From the NCBI GenBank assembly GCA_050480705.1, contig JBJHAX010000048.1, positions 1 through 16,275 on the forward strand: 16,275 nt of DNA, in the 5' to 3' direction. Numbering within the stretch: the first letter of the stretch is position 1; every line of letters begins with the position of its first letter. Of this stretch, positions 1-8,400 are shown piece by piece. Both the position numbers and the translations under genes were made by a program. The notes under the pieces are model-generated. The model worked only from the letters and a program-made list of their open reading frames with translations, was not told the DNA's origin and searched no databases. Source of the stretch: JBJHAX01 sp050480705 (lineage in GTDB: Bacteria > Actinomycetota > Nitriliruptoria > Nitriliruptorales > Nitriliruptoraceae).

Positions 1-34
1 CGATCTCGGATGGCTTGGAGCGGTAGCGGCCCAT
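1..34 (-). CDS. N-terminus of a small phage protein (partial, cut by left edge)
   Basis: On the minus strand an ATG at 34-32 overlaps the TGA stop of the upstream leftward gene (TGATG arrangement), and the frame stays open to the edge. The 11 visible residues read MGRYRSKPSEI. They resemble, from memory, the 'M-x-YR-KKP-V-IEA' opening of a widespread family of small phage proteins of unknown function. The evidence is the overlapping start, the tight coupling to the neighbour and this short resemblance. Only 11 codons are available, so the family assignment is tentative, but a leftward gene continuing out of the window is likely. Confidence 0.5.
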   Translation of the reverse strand, partial: MGRYRSKPSEI

Positions 35-456
35 CAGTCGCGCGCCGGCCAGCGCCACGACCGGGGTTCCGGGCTGGCGTCGCCTGGGTTGGCTTCGGGC
101 ACGTTCCACTCGACGTAGGTGCCCGACCCGGGCTGTATCGTTGCCGCGCCCTTGAACAGCGCCGAGCGCTGCTCGTCGGTGAGGTCGTCCATGCGGTAGA
201 TCTCGGACGCGGGCACGAACTCGCCGCCGTTGATCTCGTGCCGCGTCTCGGTGCCGAAGCCTCCGGGCGTGAACACGGTCAGATGCACACAGCCCTCGTC
301 CGGCACCGGCAGCGGGTTGCGTCGGCCATCCGGGTAGTCGCCCGGATGCGTGTCACGGGTGCAGGTGACGATGGCGGGCAGGTCGTAGACCAGCCCGTTC
401 CGGCCGTCGGTCCGGTAGATGACGATGCGGCCGATGGTGGGCTTGACGTCGCTCAC
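34..456 (-). CDS. Small phage protein of unknown function, leftward
   Basis: A 140-residue protein. The open frame reaches back to 558, but the start chosen is GTG at 456-454, because GGAGAA (complement of 461-466) lies six bases upstream of it and because the conserved-looking part begins right after (MSDVKPTIGRIVIYRT). The layout PT-x-GRIV-x-Y near the N-terminus, PAIVT at about residues 27-31, CVHLTVFTPGG at 56-66 and a final SWRWP at 133-137 matches, from memory, a common family of small actinophage proteins of unknown role that end in W-x-WP. The usual members are shorter. This one carries an extra Pro/Asp/Arg-rich stretch at about residues 33-54. No membrane segment or enzyme motif is seen. 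It is divergent from the terminase and its stop overlaps the next leftward start. Confidence 0.72.
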   Translation of the reverse strand: MSDVKPTIGRIVIYRTDGRNGLVYDLPAIVTCTRDTHPGDYPDGRRNPLPVPDEGCVHLTVFTPGGFGTETRHEINGGEFVPASEIYRMDDLTDEQRSALFKGAATIQPGSGTYVEWNVPEANPGDASPEPRSWRWPARD

Positions 457-480
457 GTAGTTCTCCGTGGTCGGGCGGTA

Positions 481-495
481 CCGCAACGATTGCGG
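481..495. repeat. Inverted repeat CCGCAA-CGA-TTGCGG
   Basis: Perfect 6-base arms around a 3-base centre in the divergent region, 25 bases upstream of the leftward GTG start at 456. It contains the first CGCAAC copy (482-487). It could be a dimeric repressor half-site pair or a small hairpin in the leader RNA. It is too short and lacks a T-run, so it is not called a terminator. Confidence 0.45.
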
Positions 496-533
496 GTCGC
501 TAGCACACCGTACGCAACCTCGTGCCACTAGTC

Positions 534-546
534 GCGCAACGTGCGC
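534..546. repeat. Inverted repeat GCGCA-ACG-TGCGC
   Basis: Perfect 5-base arms with a 3-base centre, 41 bases upstream of the terminase start. It overlaps the third CGCAAC copy (535-540). Its architecture (short arms, 3-base centre) is like that of the repeat at 481-495, which strengthens the idea of paired protein-binding sites. In GC-rich DNA such short repeats also arise by chance. Confidence 0.35.
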
Positions 547-587
547 CCCATGTGACACACTGCGCCTACTACGAACGGCGGCAGTAG

Positions 588-2585
588 GTGGCAGGACGAC
601 CCCGAGCGCAGGTCAGGTGCGACCTGCGTGGATGCGAGAACCCCTTGCCGAAGGGGCAGCGCCGCTACTGTTCGACCCGTTGCCGCCGCACCGCCGAGTC
701 GCGCCGCTACCGGGCCCGCAAGAAGGGGCAGGTCGTCGCCGAAGAAGGCCCCAAGCCGGTCAACGACACTGGCAGGGCCGCGAGAACCGCCGACGGGCGC
801 GTGTCGGCACGACGGCCACCCGACTCGTTCGTCGACGAAGGCTGGTTCGAGCTCATCGGCGAAGGCGACGTGTCGATGGCGCAGGCTGCCGCCACCATCG
901 GCACGTCAGAAGCGAACGTGTCCCGCTGGTTCGAGTGGATGAAGCGGCGGGCACAGGTCGAGGTCGAAGCCGAACAGTGGGAGATGGGGCCGGAAGCGAA
1001 GCGGGCGCTCGCCGACTTCGGGTTCTTCCGGGCCCGCTACTTCAAGGCGGCCCGCGGCATCTTCAAGGGCAAGCCGTATGCGACCGAACCGTTCCATCTG
1101 CGTTGGATCGACGCGGTCCTGCGGGCGCTCCCTGACGAGGCCGGCGGGACCGGACCGTCCGGGCTCGGCGGTCAACAGCTGATCCTCAGTCCCCCTCGGC
1201 ACGGCAAGACGGAACTGCTCGCACACTTCTGCATCTGGCTGATCTGCCGGAACCCCGACATCGTCATCATCTGGATCGCGAAGGCCGAACGGCAGGCCCG
1301 CGAGGTCGGGTCGCTCATCCGCGACAACCTCGAGCAGAACCAGCTGCTGATCTCCGAGATGCTGGGGCCGGGCGGCCAGTTCAAGCCGGAGGCACGCACT
1401 GGTGCGGCGTGGCGCGACGACGAGTTCGAGGTTGCGACCCGCACCATCCCGCAGAAGGCACCGACGTTCCGCAGCATCGGTCGGGGCGGGAACCTGCAGT
1501 CGGTCGATGCCGACTTCATCGTCACCGACGACATCGAAGATCACGACTCGACCCGGACGCCGCATCAGCGTGAGGCGACCCAAGACTGGTTGCTCACCGA
1601 GGTCGAGTCCCGCAAGGAACGTCACACCGCCTGGCTGTGTATCGGCAGCCGCAACCATCCGCAGGACGTCCTCGCGCATCTGCTCGACTCGGAGGACTGG
1701 TCGTCGATCGTGGAGACGGCTCACGAGCACGAGTGTGAGCTTCCGGTCGACGACGAGGCGGCGCACGTCGACTGCATGTTGTGGCCCGCCAAGTTCGACT
1801 ACGCCGAGTTGGCGAAGAAGATCCGCAACTCGGGGCAGGCGCGCGTCCAGATGCGGTATCTCAACGATCCGGTTGGTGACGGGGTGGTGGTGTTCACCGA
1901 ACCGACGATGCGGGCGTGCATCGACCGGTCGCGGGTCCTCGGCAAGCTGCTGCTTCCGGACGGGATGGGCTACGAACTGCTGGGCAGCATCGACCCGTCG
2001 CCGGGCGTCTACCAGATCGGACAGTTGTGGGCGTGGTCGCGGGAGAACCCGGTCCGCTATCTGCTCGACATCTCGTCGGGTCGCGGCGGGATGGACGCGT
2101 GGGAAGCGTTGTGCCGCGACTGGTTGACGGTCTACGGGCTGCGCCGGTGGGTGGTGGAAGCCAACTCGACGCAGGCCGACTACGTGAACCGGCGCGAGTT
2201 CGCGACGTGGCGGTCCGACAACGGCGTCCACGTCCATCCGCACAAGACCGGCATCAACAAGCACTCGGCCGGCCTCGGTGTCGCGTCGATGCATCCGCTG
2301 TACGTGAAGCGGCACATCGTTCTGCCGTACGGCGACCACGAGACGCAGGGGAAGGTCGACAAGTTCATCGCCGAACACGTCGGCTACGACCCGGACCGTA
2401 CGCAGCAGCAACGCAAGTGGCGGATCGACCGGGTGATGGCCGCCTGGTTCGCGAACGTCCACATCGACACGCTCCAAGGTGGCCGGCTCAACGAGCAGGA
2501 CGAGGAGGACGCCGAGCGGTCGTTCCTCGACGTGCCCGGTGACTCGTGGGTCGCCACCGATCAGGCAGGAGGTTGGTTCTCGTGA
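588..2585 (+). CDS. terL: Terminase large subunit with N-terminal zinc-finger and HTH extension
   Basis: A 665-residue DNA-packaging motor: ATPase that drives DNA into the prohead through the portal, plus a nuclease that cuts concatemers. Walker A is PPRHGKTE (202-209) and the Walker B-like acidic strand is FIVTDDIED (310-318). GSRNH (353-357) suits the coupling motif. The RNase H-fold nuclease half starts at GSIDPSPG (466-473; D469), followed by VVEAN (E524) and DRVMAAW (D614). The first ~180 residues are unusual. They hold a CX4CX11CX3C cluster (C11, C16, C28, C32) followed by a basic patch, then a helix-turn-helix-like stretch at about 95-121 (AQAAATIGTSEANVSRWF). The GTG start at 588 directly follows an in-frame TAG, and no other start keeps all four cysteines. 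The ribosome binding site is weak. Typical large terminases are about 450-600 residues. No separate small terminase is visible. Confidence 0.95.
   Translation: MAGRPRAQVRCDLRGCENPLPKGQRRYCSTRCRRTAESRRYRARKKGQVVAEEGPKPVNDTGRAARTADGRVSARRPPDSFVDEGWFELIGEGDVSMAQAAATIGTSEANVSRWFEWMKRRAQVEVEAEQWEMGPEAKRALADFGFFRARYFKAARGIFKGKPYATEPFHLRWIDAVLRALPDEAGGTGPSGLGGQQLILSPPRHGKTELLAHFCIWLICRNPDIVIIWIAKAERQAREVGSLIRDNLEQNQLLISEMLGPGGQFKPEARTGAAWRDDEFEVATRTIPQKAPTFRSIGRGGNLQSVDADFIVTDDIEDHDSTRTPHQREATQDWLLTEVESRKERHTAWLCIGSRNHPQDVLAHLLDSEDWSSIVETAHEHECELPVDDEAAHVDCMLWPAKFDYAELAKKIRNSGQARVQMRYLNDPVGDGVVVFTEPTMRACIDRSRVLGKLLLPDGMGYELLGSIDPSPGVYQIGQLWAWSRENPVRYLLDISSGRGGMDAWEALCRDWLTVYGLRRWVVEANSTQADYVNRREFATWRSDNGVHVHPHKTGINKHSAGLGVASMHPLYVKRHIVLPYGDHETQGKVDKFIAEHVGYDPDRTQQQRKWRIDRVMAAWFANVHIDTLQGGRLNEQDEEDAERSFLDVPGDSWVATDQAGGWFS
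2567..2573 (+). promoter_or_regulatory. Ribosome binding site fixing the GTG start of the 57-residue gene
   Basis: AGGAGGT, a full consensus Shine-Dalgarno, lies eight bases before GTG at 2582, inside the last codons of the terminase gene. It favours GTG 2582 over the in-frame ATG at 2546, which lies upstream of this site. Confidence 0.75.
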
Positions 2586-2755
2586 AGCCGCCCATCAACG
2601 AACCGCCCGTCTCCAACGAACCGATCCCGTGGTGGGATGACGCGGTCGCACGCTGCGACCCGTCTACACACGAGGACCCTGGCGACGGCCACAACTTCCC
2701 GTGCTGGTCGTGCCGTGATGCGGCGGTGGCCGCCCACGAGGGGTACACGCCATGA
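2582..2755 (+). CDS. 57-residue Cys/His protein between terminase and portal
   Basis: A small protein starting at GTG 2582, overlapping the terminase stop by four bases (GTGA), preceded by a consensus AGGAGGT, and overlapping the portal start (ATGA at 2752-2755). The N-terminal third is Pro/Glu/Asn-rich (KPPINEPPVSNEPIPWW). The rest carries C25, H30, H37, C41 and C44 (ending FPCWSCRDAA), a spacing that could bind one zinc ion. No known family is recognised. Its coupling to both neighbours suggests it is made at a similar level and may act in packaging or head assembly, but that is inference. A very small spurious frame is unlikely given the strong ribosome binding site and the fit at both ends. 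Confidence 0.7.
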   Translation: MKPPINEPPVSNEPIPWWDDAVARCDPSTHEDPGDGHNFPCWSCRDAAVAAHEGYTP

Positions 2756-4557
2756 TCGTCGAACGGGTCGACTTCGGCGGCCGCACCGTCGAACTGCGCC
2801 GCAAGCAGAGCGACGTGCTCGAACGGATCCAAGAGCTCAAGGTCGCCCGCGACCGGGTCCTGCCCGACATGCACCGGACCGCACAGGTGCTCGACGGCGG
2901 CGAACATGCGGTGCAGGCGCTCACCGGCGGCCGTGACCCTGGCGACGAGTTCCGTGACCTGCCGATCGCGAACTACCTCAAGGACGCGCTCGAGGCGCTG
3001 GCCGGCCGGATGGGGGCGCTCCCTGAACTGCGGGTCGACCCGCCGTCGAGGGGCCGCCGCAACGAGGACCAGTCGGACACGGCACTCAAGACCGCCGAGA
3101 AGATCGCCCGTATCGTCGCGAACTACGACCGGGCGAACCGGCTGCGGCTCGCGATGCCGCAGGTCGCCAGGTGGCTGCCCGGCGCGTCGTACACGGTCGC
3201 GACGATCGACCCGGTGATGGAGCACGGCCACCCGTACCCGCGGGCGACGTTCCACTATCCGCTCGAGACGCTGCTGGCACAGTGGTCCCCCATCAAGGAT
3301 CCGGCGGACTGCGGGCTCGTGCAGAACATCCCGCTGCGTGAACTCAAGCGGTTCTACCCGTGGGCGGCCGACCGGTTCGTGGAACGGCAGGACGGCGGCA
3401 TCCTGCTGGGCGGCCAGATGTCGCACGACCGTGGCGTTGAGGTCGTCAGGTACTACGACGACAACGGCACGTGGTGGTTCGCTCCCGACCACAAGATGCT
3501 GCTCGACTTCGCGCCGACGCCCGACGGGTTCGACGGTCCCGCGTTCCAGGCGTTCTCGAAATACAACTACAGTCGGCTGCGGGGCGAGTTCGACGACCTC
3601 ATCGGCCTGATGGTCTCGATGGCGCGGCTCAACATCTTGGCCGAGATCGCGGTCAAGGACAACGTGTTCGCGCCCACCAACATCTTCGGGGGGCATCCGC
3701 TCACTGGCCCGTACAAGAAGGGCCGTGGCATCAACATCTTCGACGCGAACGTGCAGGTCGACATCCCGCAGCGTGGCACACAGTTCGAGGCGTGGCAGCA
3801 GATCGACCGGCTCGAGCGGCAGTTGAACATCGAAGCGACGATGCCGCAGCAGGACCGTGGCGAGTCGCCGATGTCGTTCGTGACCGGCCGTGGGCTGCAG
3901 CATCTCGCCGGCCGTGTCGAACGGCAGGTGTCCGAGTATCAGACGGTGATGTCCGAAGGGCTGATGGGGCTCGACAGCAAGCTGCTCGCCTACGACGAGT
4001 CGGCTTGGCCTGACGTCACCAAGCCGATGCGTGGTTCCCGCGACGGGATCCGTTACGAGGAGACCTACCGGCCGGCACGTGACATCGCCGGCCGGCATCA
4101 CACGACCCGCGAGTACGGCGTCATGGCTGGCGTCGAAGAAGCCACCAAGATGAACGGGCTGGCGATCATGGACTCGGCCGGCTGGGTGTCGAAGCGGTGG
4201 GTCCGCAGCCAGATCCAGGGGCTCGGCAACAGTGTCGAGATCGAAGCGCAGTTGCGGACCGAAGGGGCCGAGGCGGCGTTCATGCAGCTGCTGATGACTC
4301 ACGCGTCCGAACCGGAGTCGCCTGAGCACATGCGTGCGCTCGAAGCGATCGTCGAGATGCTGCCGCCCGGCGAGATGCAGACGATCGCGGAGAAGTGGTT
4401 CACGGACCGCGGTGAGGAACTGTCGCAGGAGGAGGAGCAGATGGTCGGCGGGCCGCTCGGCGCTCCGGAGGAACCGCCGAACCCGACGGCGGTCCTGTCG
4501 CGTCTCACGGCAGGCGGTGAGGCGAGAGGAGGTGTTCAGACCCTTGGGCGCCTCTGA
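2752..4557 (+). CDS. Portal protein (probable)
   Basis: A 601-residue protein, the expected size and place (right after terminase) for the dodecameric portal that forms the packaging and ejection channel at one capsid vertex. ATG 2752 overlaps the previous stop and has GAGGGG eight bases upstream. The body is mixed alpha/beta, with an aromatic, Pro-rich central part (for example YPRATFHYPLETLLAQWS at about 162-179). Long helical stretches follow, such as QIDRLERQLNIEATMPQQDR at about 351-370 and the segment around 385-405, which would suit the channel-lining helix and crown. The C-terminus is acidic (EELSQEEEQMVGG) then Gly/Pro-rich. No membrane segment is seen. No catalytic motif is expected for this family. 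The assignment rests on synteny, length and general resemblance to podovirus/actinophage portals recalled from memory. Confidence 0.8.
   Translation: MIVERVDFGGRTVELRRKQSDVLERIQELKVARDRVLPDMHRTAQVLDGGEHAVQALTGGRDPGDEFRDLPIANYLKDALEALAGRMGALPELRVDPPSRGRRNEDQSDTALKTAEKIARIVANYDRANRLRLAMPQVARWLPGASYTVATIDPVMEHGHPYPRATFHYPLETLLAQWSPIKDPADCGLVQNIPLRELKRFYPWAADRFVERQDGGILLGGQMSHDRGVEVVRYYDDNGTWWFAPDHKMLLDFAPTPDGFDGPAFQAFSKYNYSRLRGEFDDLIGLMVSMARLNILAEIAVKDNVFAPTNIFGGHPLTGPYKKGRGINIFDANVQVDIPQRGTQFEAWQQIDRLERQLNIEATMPQQDRGESPMSFVTGRGLQHLAGRVERQVSEYQTVMSEGLMGLDSKLLAYDESAWPDVTKPMRGSRDGIRYEETYRPARDIAGRHHTTREYGVMAGVEEATKMNGLAIMDSAGWVSKRWVRSQIQGLGNSVEIEAQLRTEGAEAAFMQLLMTHASEPESPEHMRALEAIVEMLPPGEMQTIAEKWFTDRGEELSQEEEQMVGGPLGAPEEPPNPTAVLSRLTAGGEARGGVQTLGRL
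4527..4532 (+). promoter_or_regulatory. Ribosome binding site for the HNH gene, inside the portal gene
   Basis: AGGAGG within AGAGGAGGT, 11 bases before the TTG at 4544. The spacing is on the long side but acceptable. A GTG directly abutting the site (4532) is too close to be used, which makes TTG 4544 the better start. Confidence 0.5.
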
Positions 4558-5047
4558 GCGATGGAAGCCGGTACCCGGCTTCGAGGGCCGGTACGAGGTT
4601 AGCGACCACGGCCGTGTGCGATCGCTGTTGCGTTGGCGCAACCAGCCAGGGCCACGCCTCGTGCGCACCCACCCGAACCCGGACGGATACCTCTCCGTGG
4701 GCTTGTACGCGCCGGATGGCTCACGCGTAACCTTCCGAGTTCATGGGCTTGTGCTACTCGCCTTCGTCGGAAAACGCCCCGAGGGGTTGGTCACGAGGCA
4801 CCTCGATGGCGACCAGGCCAACAACCACGTATCGAACCTGGCGTACGGCACGTCCTCCGAGAACAACCTCGACAAGACCCGGCACGGCACCGACCACAAC
4901 ACCCGCAAGACGCACTGCCCGCAGGGCCACCCGTACAACGAGCGGAACACGTGCCACTCAGGGGGCCGTAGGCACTGCCGGACGTGCGAGCGGGAGCGGA
5001 AGTGGCTCGCCCGCAGCCGAGCCAAGCAACTTTCGGAGGTGGCTTAG
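4544..5047 (+). CDS. NUMOD4/HNH endonuclease (free-standing, homing-type)
   Basis: A 167-residue protein if started at TTG 4544, which overlaps the last 14 bases of the portal gene. GTG 4517 is the alternative. A NUMOD4-type DNA-binding motif opens it (WKPVPGFEGRYEVSDHGRV, residues 7-25). The HNH core then follows: VHGLVLLAFVG (H67), RHLDGD (H86, D88) and NNHVSNLAYGTSSENN (93-108). The C-terminal part has C125, C137, C145 and C148 (CPQGHPYNERNTC, HCRTC), a likely zinc-binding knuckle. Such proteins nick or cut a specific site and spread into phage genomes lacking the gene. It sits between two structural genes, is unrelated in function to them, and has its own ribosome binding site, so it is a likely later insertion. 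It stops directly before the next ATG. Confidence 0.9.
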   Translation: MGASERWKPVPGFEGRYEVSDHGRVRSLLRWRNQPGPRLVRTHPNPDGYLSVGLYAPDGSRVTFRVHGLVLLAFVGKRPEGLVTRHLDGDQANNHVSNLAYGTSSENNLDKTRHGTDHNTRKTHCPQGHPYNERNTCHSGGRRHCRTCERERKWLARSRAKQLSEVA

Positions 5048-5401
5048 ATGGCACGCGGAGGACGTAGGGGCCGCCCCACGCAGGGGGCCGAGCTCGGTGT
5101 CGGGGCGGTCGCGTCCGACGGGCTGGCGCACGGCGACCGGCAGGTTGTGGAGGCGTCTGCTCAGGCGGCGCCTGTACCCGACAGTGCAGCACCGCCGTCG
5201 CCTGTTCCTGCTGGCGGCGGGATGCAGCCTGACGAACTGTTCGCTCCGACGTCGCGGCCCGACGAGCCGATAACGGCCGGCCTGAACGAGGTCGGGGTCC
5301 TCGGTCAGGTCGACCCGGCCGTCGAGGTGCTGCAGATCGCTGTCCAGCAGTTCCCGCATCCGCAACTGCTGGAACTGCTCGAGATGGCGGAAGGCGAGTA
5401 G
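5048..5401 (+). CDS. 117-residue unassigned protein following portal/HNH
   Basis: ATG 5048 follows the HNH stop without a gap and has GGAGGT seven bases upstream. The N-terminus is basic and Gly-rich (MARGGRRGRPTQGAELG), the middle is Ala/Pro-rich low complexity, and the second half holds TSRPDEPITAGLNEVG (about 68-83) followed by a short predicted helix to the end (PQLLELLEMAEGE). The basic 'MARGG-x-R-x-G-x-P' opening and 'RP-x-EP-x-T-x-G' phrase recur, from memory, in small proteins of actinophage head clusters, but I know of no proven function. Its size, disorder and place beside the portal would allow a scaffold-like, connector or portal-associated role. None of these can be shown from the sequence. 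Confidence 0.75.
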   Translation: MARGGRRGRPTQGAELGVGAVASDGLAHGDRQVVEASAQAAPVPDSAAPPSPVPAGGGMQPDELFAPTSRPDEPITAGLNEVGVLGQVDPAVEVLQIAVQQFPHPQLLELLEMAEGE

Positions 5402-8400
5402 ATGGTCACCTACTCGTTCGTGCATCCGGCGGTCGAGCGGCGCGGCATCGACGAGATGGAGCAGTGGCGTTCCCGCCAGCAGATGCTGCTCTCGTCGATG
5501 GACCCTGCCCTCGGGTCGCGGATCGTCGAGATGTCGCAGGTGTGGCCGGACCTGCCGCATGGTGCGCTCGTCGGGTTGGCGATGGTGGGGGCCGACCCGT
5601 ACGACGATGCGATGGCTGGCATCGACGCGTTGGCTGCACAGCGTTCTCAGGGGCTCGGGTTCCGCAGTCCCGGCGACGTCGTGAACGCCCGCCAGGTCGA
5701 ACGGGAGATGGCGGCCGAGGAGTCGCAGGAAGGGTTCCTGTTCCGTAACGCGAAGGCGGTGGTGCGGGGCGCGTTCATGGGGATGGAGACGGCGTTCGAG
5801 GAGGTGTCGCGGCGGGCAACGGCGGGGCTGGTGGCGTTGCAGGACCCGAACCTGACCTACGGGCGGGCGATGGAACTGGCGACCCCGTCGCAGGGTGCCC
5901 TGTTGGCGTCGGAGGAGTTCGGGTGGGCCGACCTTGGGGAAGGCTGGATCCCTGGCGGCGACATCCGTGAGGAGCAGGAACGGCTCAAGCAGCGGCTGAC
6001 GTTGGATGGCGAGTGGATGTCGCCAGGTCGTGCTATCGCCCGGACGGTGACGGAGCCGGGCACCCGTTCGTTCGACTTCGCGTCGGGGCTGGTCGACTTC
6101 GGGTTCCGTATCTTCGGTGACCCGTCGACGTATGCGACGGCGGGCCTGTCGAAGGCCCGTCTGGCGTCCCGGTCGTTCGTGGCCGACAACATGCTGATCC
6201 GTGGGGTGCGTCGCACCACCGACGAGCAGTTCGCCCGCAACTGGTGGCAGGGGTCCGGTGTCGGGCAGCGGCTACGGCAGTCGCTCGTCGACCTCGACGA
6301 CCCGTACGAGGTGTGGCTGCGGTTGGGTGGGCCGCAGGGCAAGGTCGACCGTGAGACGGCCAGGCTCATCGCTGACGCCCGTACCGGCACGGCGCTCGAC
6401 GACATCGTGCTGCCACGGTTGGGGCCGGGCGGGATCGCAGAGAAGCCGGTCGGCTCACCACTGTCGCGCGGGGTAGCTCAGGTGTTCGGCGACGACGTCG
6501 GCGCGGTACATGGGCTGGGCATCCATGTGCGTCGGGCAGCAGACCGGTCGCGGATGCTGCAGTGGCTGCCGGATGCGACGTTGACACCGAACGATCCGGA
6601 CCGGGCGATGGTGACGCTCGACCGGTTCTTGAAGGGCGCCAAGTTCTCTCGTGAGGAACGCGGCGAACTGATGGGTCGGGCGTTCCGCATCGGCGCCGGC
6701 GACGCCCGTGACGAGTTCACGACCGGCTGGATGAACCTGGCGATGGACGTCGCCGAGCAGACGGCGGCCCGCGCCATCCGCCAGTCCGTGTCCGACACCG
6801 AACGTGGCGCCCGACGCGCCCAACAGATCGCCAACCGGATCCGCGTGTCGCTCCGCGACTCCCACGACGAGTTGACCAACTACTTCGTGCGCGAGTCCAC
6901 CCGGCCGAGGGCCGGCACCCGCACGATGGTCGGCGGCGAAGCGATCGACTACGAGAAGCTGCCGCACCTCGCAACCGAGTATCTGGGCCGCAACATCCCG
7001 CTGCCCGACATGCAGTATGTGCGCCGCCACGTCGGATCGTACGCACGGGCGATGCGGACGCTCGAGGACATCTGGCAGCCGCTCGGGATGACCCGCGACG
7101 TGTTCGAGGGCACCGTCGACCTTGCTTCCAAGCTGATGACTCGCATGTGGAAGCCTGCAGTGCTGCTGCGGGGCGCCTACGTGGTGCGGGTCGGCGGTGA
7201 GGAGCAGATCCGGATGGCTGCCGCCGGCATGTCGTCGATGATCCGGCATCCGGTCGACTACCTGCTGTACGCCAGCGGCCGCCGCGGTCACGTGTTCAAC
7301 GGCACGTCGCTGGAGGACATGGCCGAGTGGCAGGCCATCTTGCAGCGTTCCGGCGGCGGCTGGCTCGGCCGTCGCGCAGGGTCGACGCCGACCGACGACT
7401 GGATCCGGTTCCAGCGTGGCGCACCTGGCATGACCGACGACACGTTCGCGCGGGCCTACGCCGACGACCTGTCGTTCCTCATCAACGACGAGACGGCGTC
7501 GCGGGTGGCCCGTGACGGGGTCGACGCCACGTTCGAGTATCTGCAGACCGCGAAGGGCAAGGACATCGTCCGGGCCATCGCACAGGCCGACCACAACGCG
7601 GCGGTCGCCACCGACCCTGGGGCGCTCCGCGCCTACCTGCGGTCCGTGTACGAACGGATCGAGGAGAAGGCACGCGGCAACCCGGACATCATGAACGCCA
7701 TCTCGACGGGCCGACTCGACGGGCGGGTCGTACGCGGACCTGCCGCCGACCGTGACGGGTTCATCAAGAGCCTGCGGACGCGTCTCGACGACATCGGCAT
7801 CACCGAAGTGAAGGGTCAGCGGATCATCGACCCGCGCGGCCGCGACGAGATCACGGCGAAGCTGAACGGTGTCGTCGACATCCTCGGCGAATGGGTCATG
7901 TCGAAGCCGACCAACTTCGGGTCGCGGTCCCCCGCATGGAAGCAGTCGTTCTGGCGGTCGATGGAACGCCAGATCGGGTTCATGGATGACGCGACCCAAC
8001 GTGCCGTGCTGGCGCAGGCGAAGCAGGCCGGACTGTCACGGGCGACGATCCGCCGGATGGAGTCGGCACGCAAGGCCGGGGCGGGCGGCCGGATCACGTC
8101 GCTCGAGGACGCCGAACTGATCGCGAAGGGTCAGGCCACCACCGACACGCGCCGGCTGCTGTACGAGCTCACCGAACACGGCCAGTTCTCCGACATGATG
8201 CGGGCCGCCATCCCGTTCGCGGAAGCGTGGAAGGAGATCTTCGTCGCGTGGGCACGGATCCTGCGGGACAACCCGCAGGTGATGCGTCGCGGCCAGCAGG
8301 CGGTCGAGGGTGCCCGTGGCGCCGGATGGTTCTGGACCGACCCGACGTCGGGTGAGGAGATGTTCTCGTATCCGGGCGGCAACCTCGTGTCGCGCGGGCT

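Larger units (their letters stand above)
457..587. promoter_or_regulatory. Divergent intergenic control region between leftward small genes and terminase
   Basis: The only sizeable non-coding stretch in the window (131 bases), lying between two divergent start codons, so promoters for both directions are expected here. It holds three direct copies of CGCAAC at 482-487, 513-518 and 535-540 and two short perfect inverted repeats at 481-495 and 534-546, each overlapping one of the hexamers. CGTACG at 509-514 is a further palindrome touching the middle copy. No convincing sigma-70-like -35/-10 pair was found in either direction, so promoter positions cannot be given. The repeated hexamers could be operator sites; this is inference. 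Confidence 0.5.

Noticed and set aside
10..531. A plus-strand 173-codon frame at the left edge
   Set aside because: Antisense to the leftward gene with a good GGAG start site and recognisable W-x-WP ending. The plus-strand product shows no family features.
457..558. Longer version of the leftward gene starting at 558
   Set aside because: The extra 34 residues (MSHGAHVARLVARG...) carry no pattern and would erase the divergent control region. GTG 456 has a well-placed ribosome binding site.
552..575. Possible -35/-10 elements (GTGACA and TACTAC) upstream of terminase
   Set aside because: The spacing is about ten bases instead of ~17 and neither hexamer is strong. No promoter is called.
467..1135. 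A plus-strand frame of 222 codons spanning the intergenic region and the TerL start
   Set aside because: Arg/Gly-rich product in the wrong frame relative to the clear terminase, and it would bury the whole divergent region.
906..2477. A 523-codon minus-strand frame across the terminase gene
   Set aside because: Antisense shadow of TerL: every recognisable motif (Walker A/B, nuclease acids, zinc cluster) reads on the plus strand.
2488..4668. A 726-codon open frame on the minus strand across the portal gene
   Set aside because: Its product is Arg/Val/Asp/Pro-rich with no domain logic, it is fully antisense to the portal, and such frames are expected in GC-rich DNA. No ribosome binding site or neighbour fit was found.
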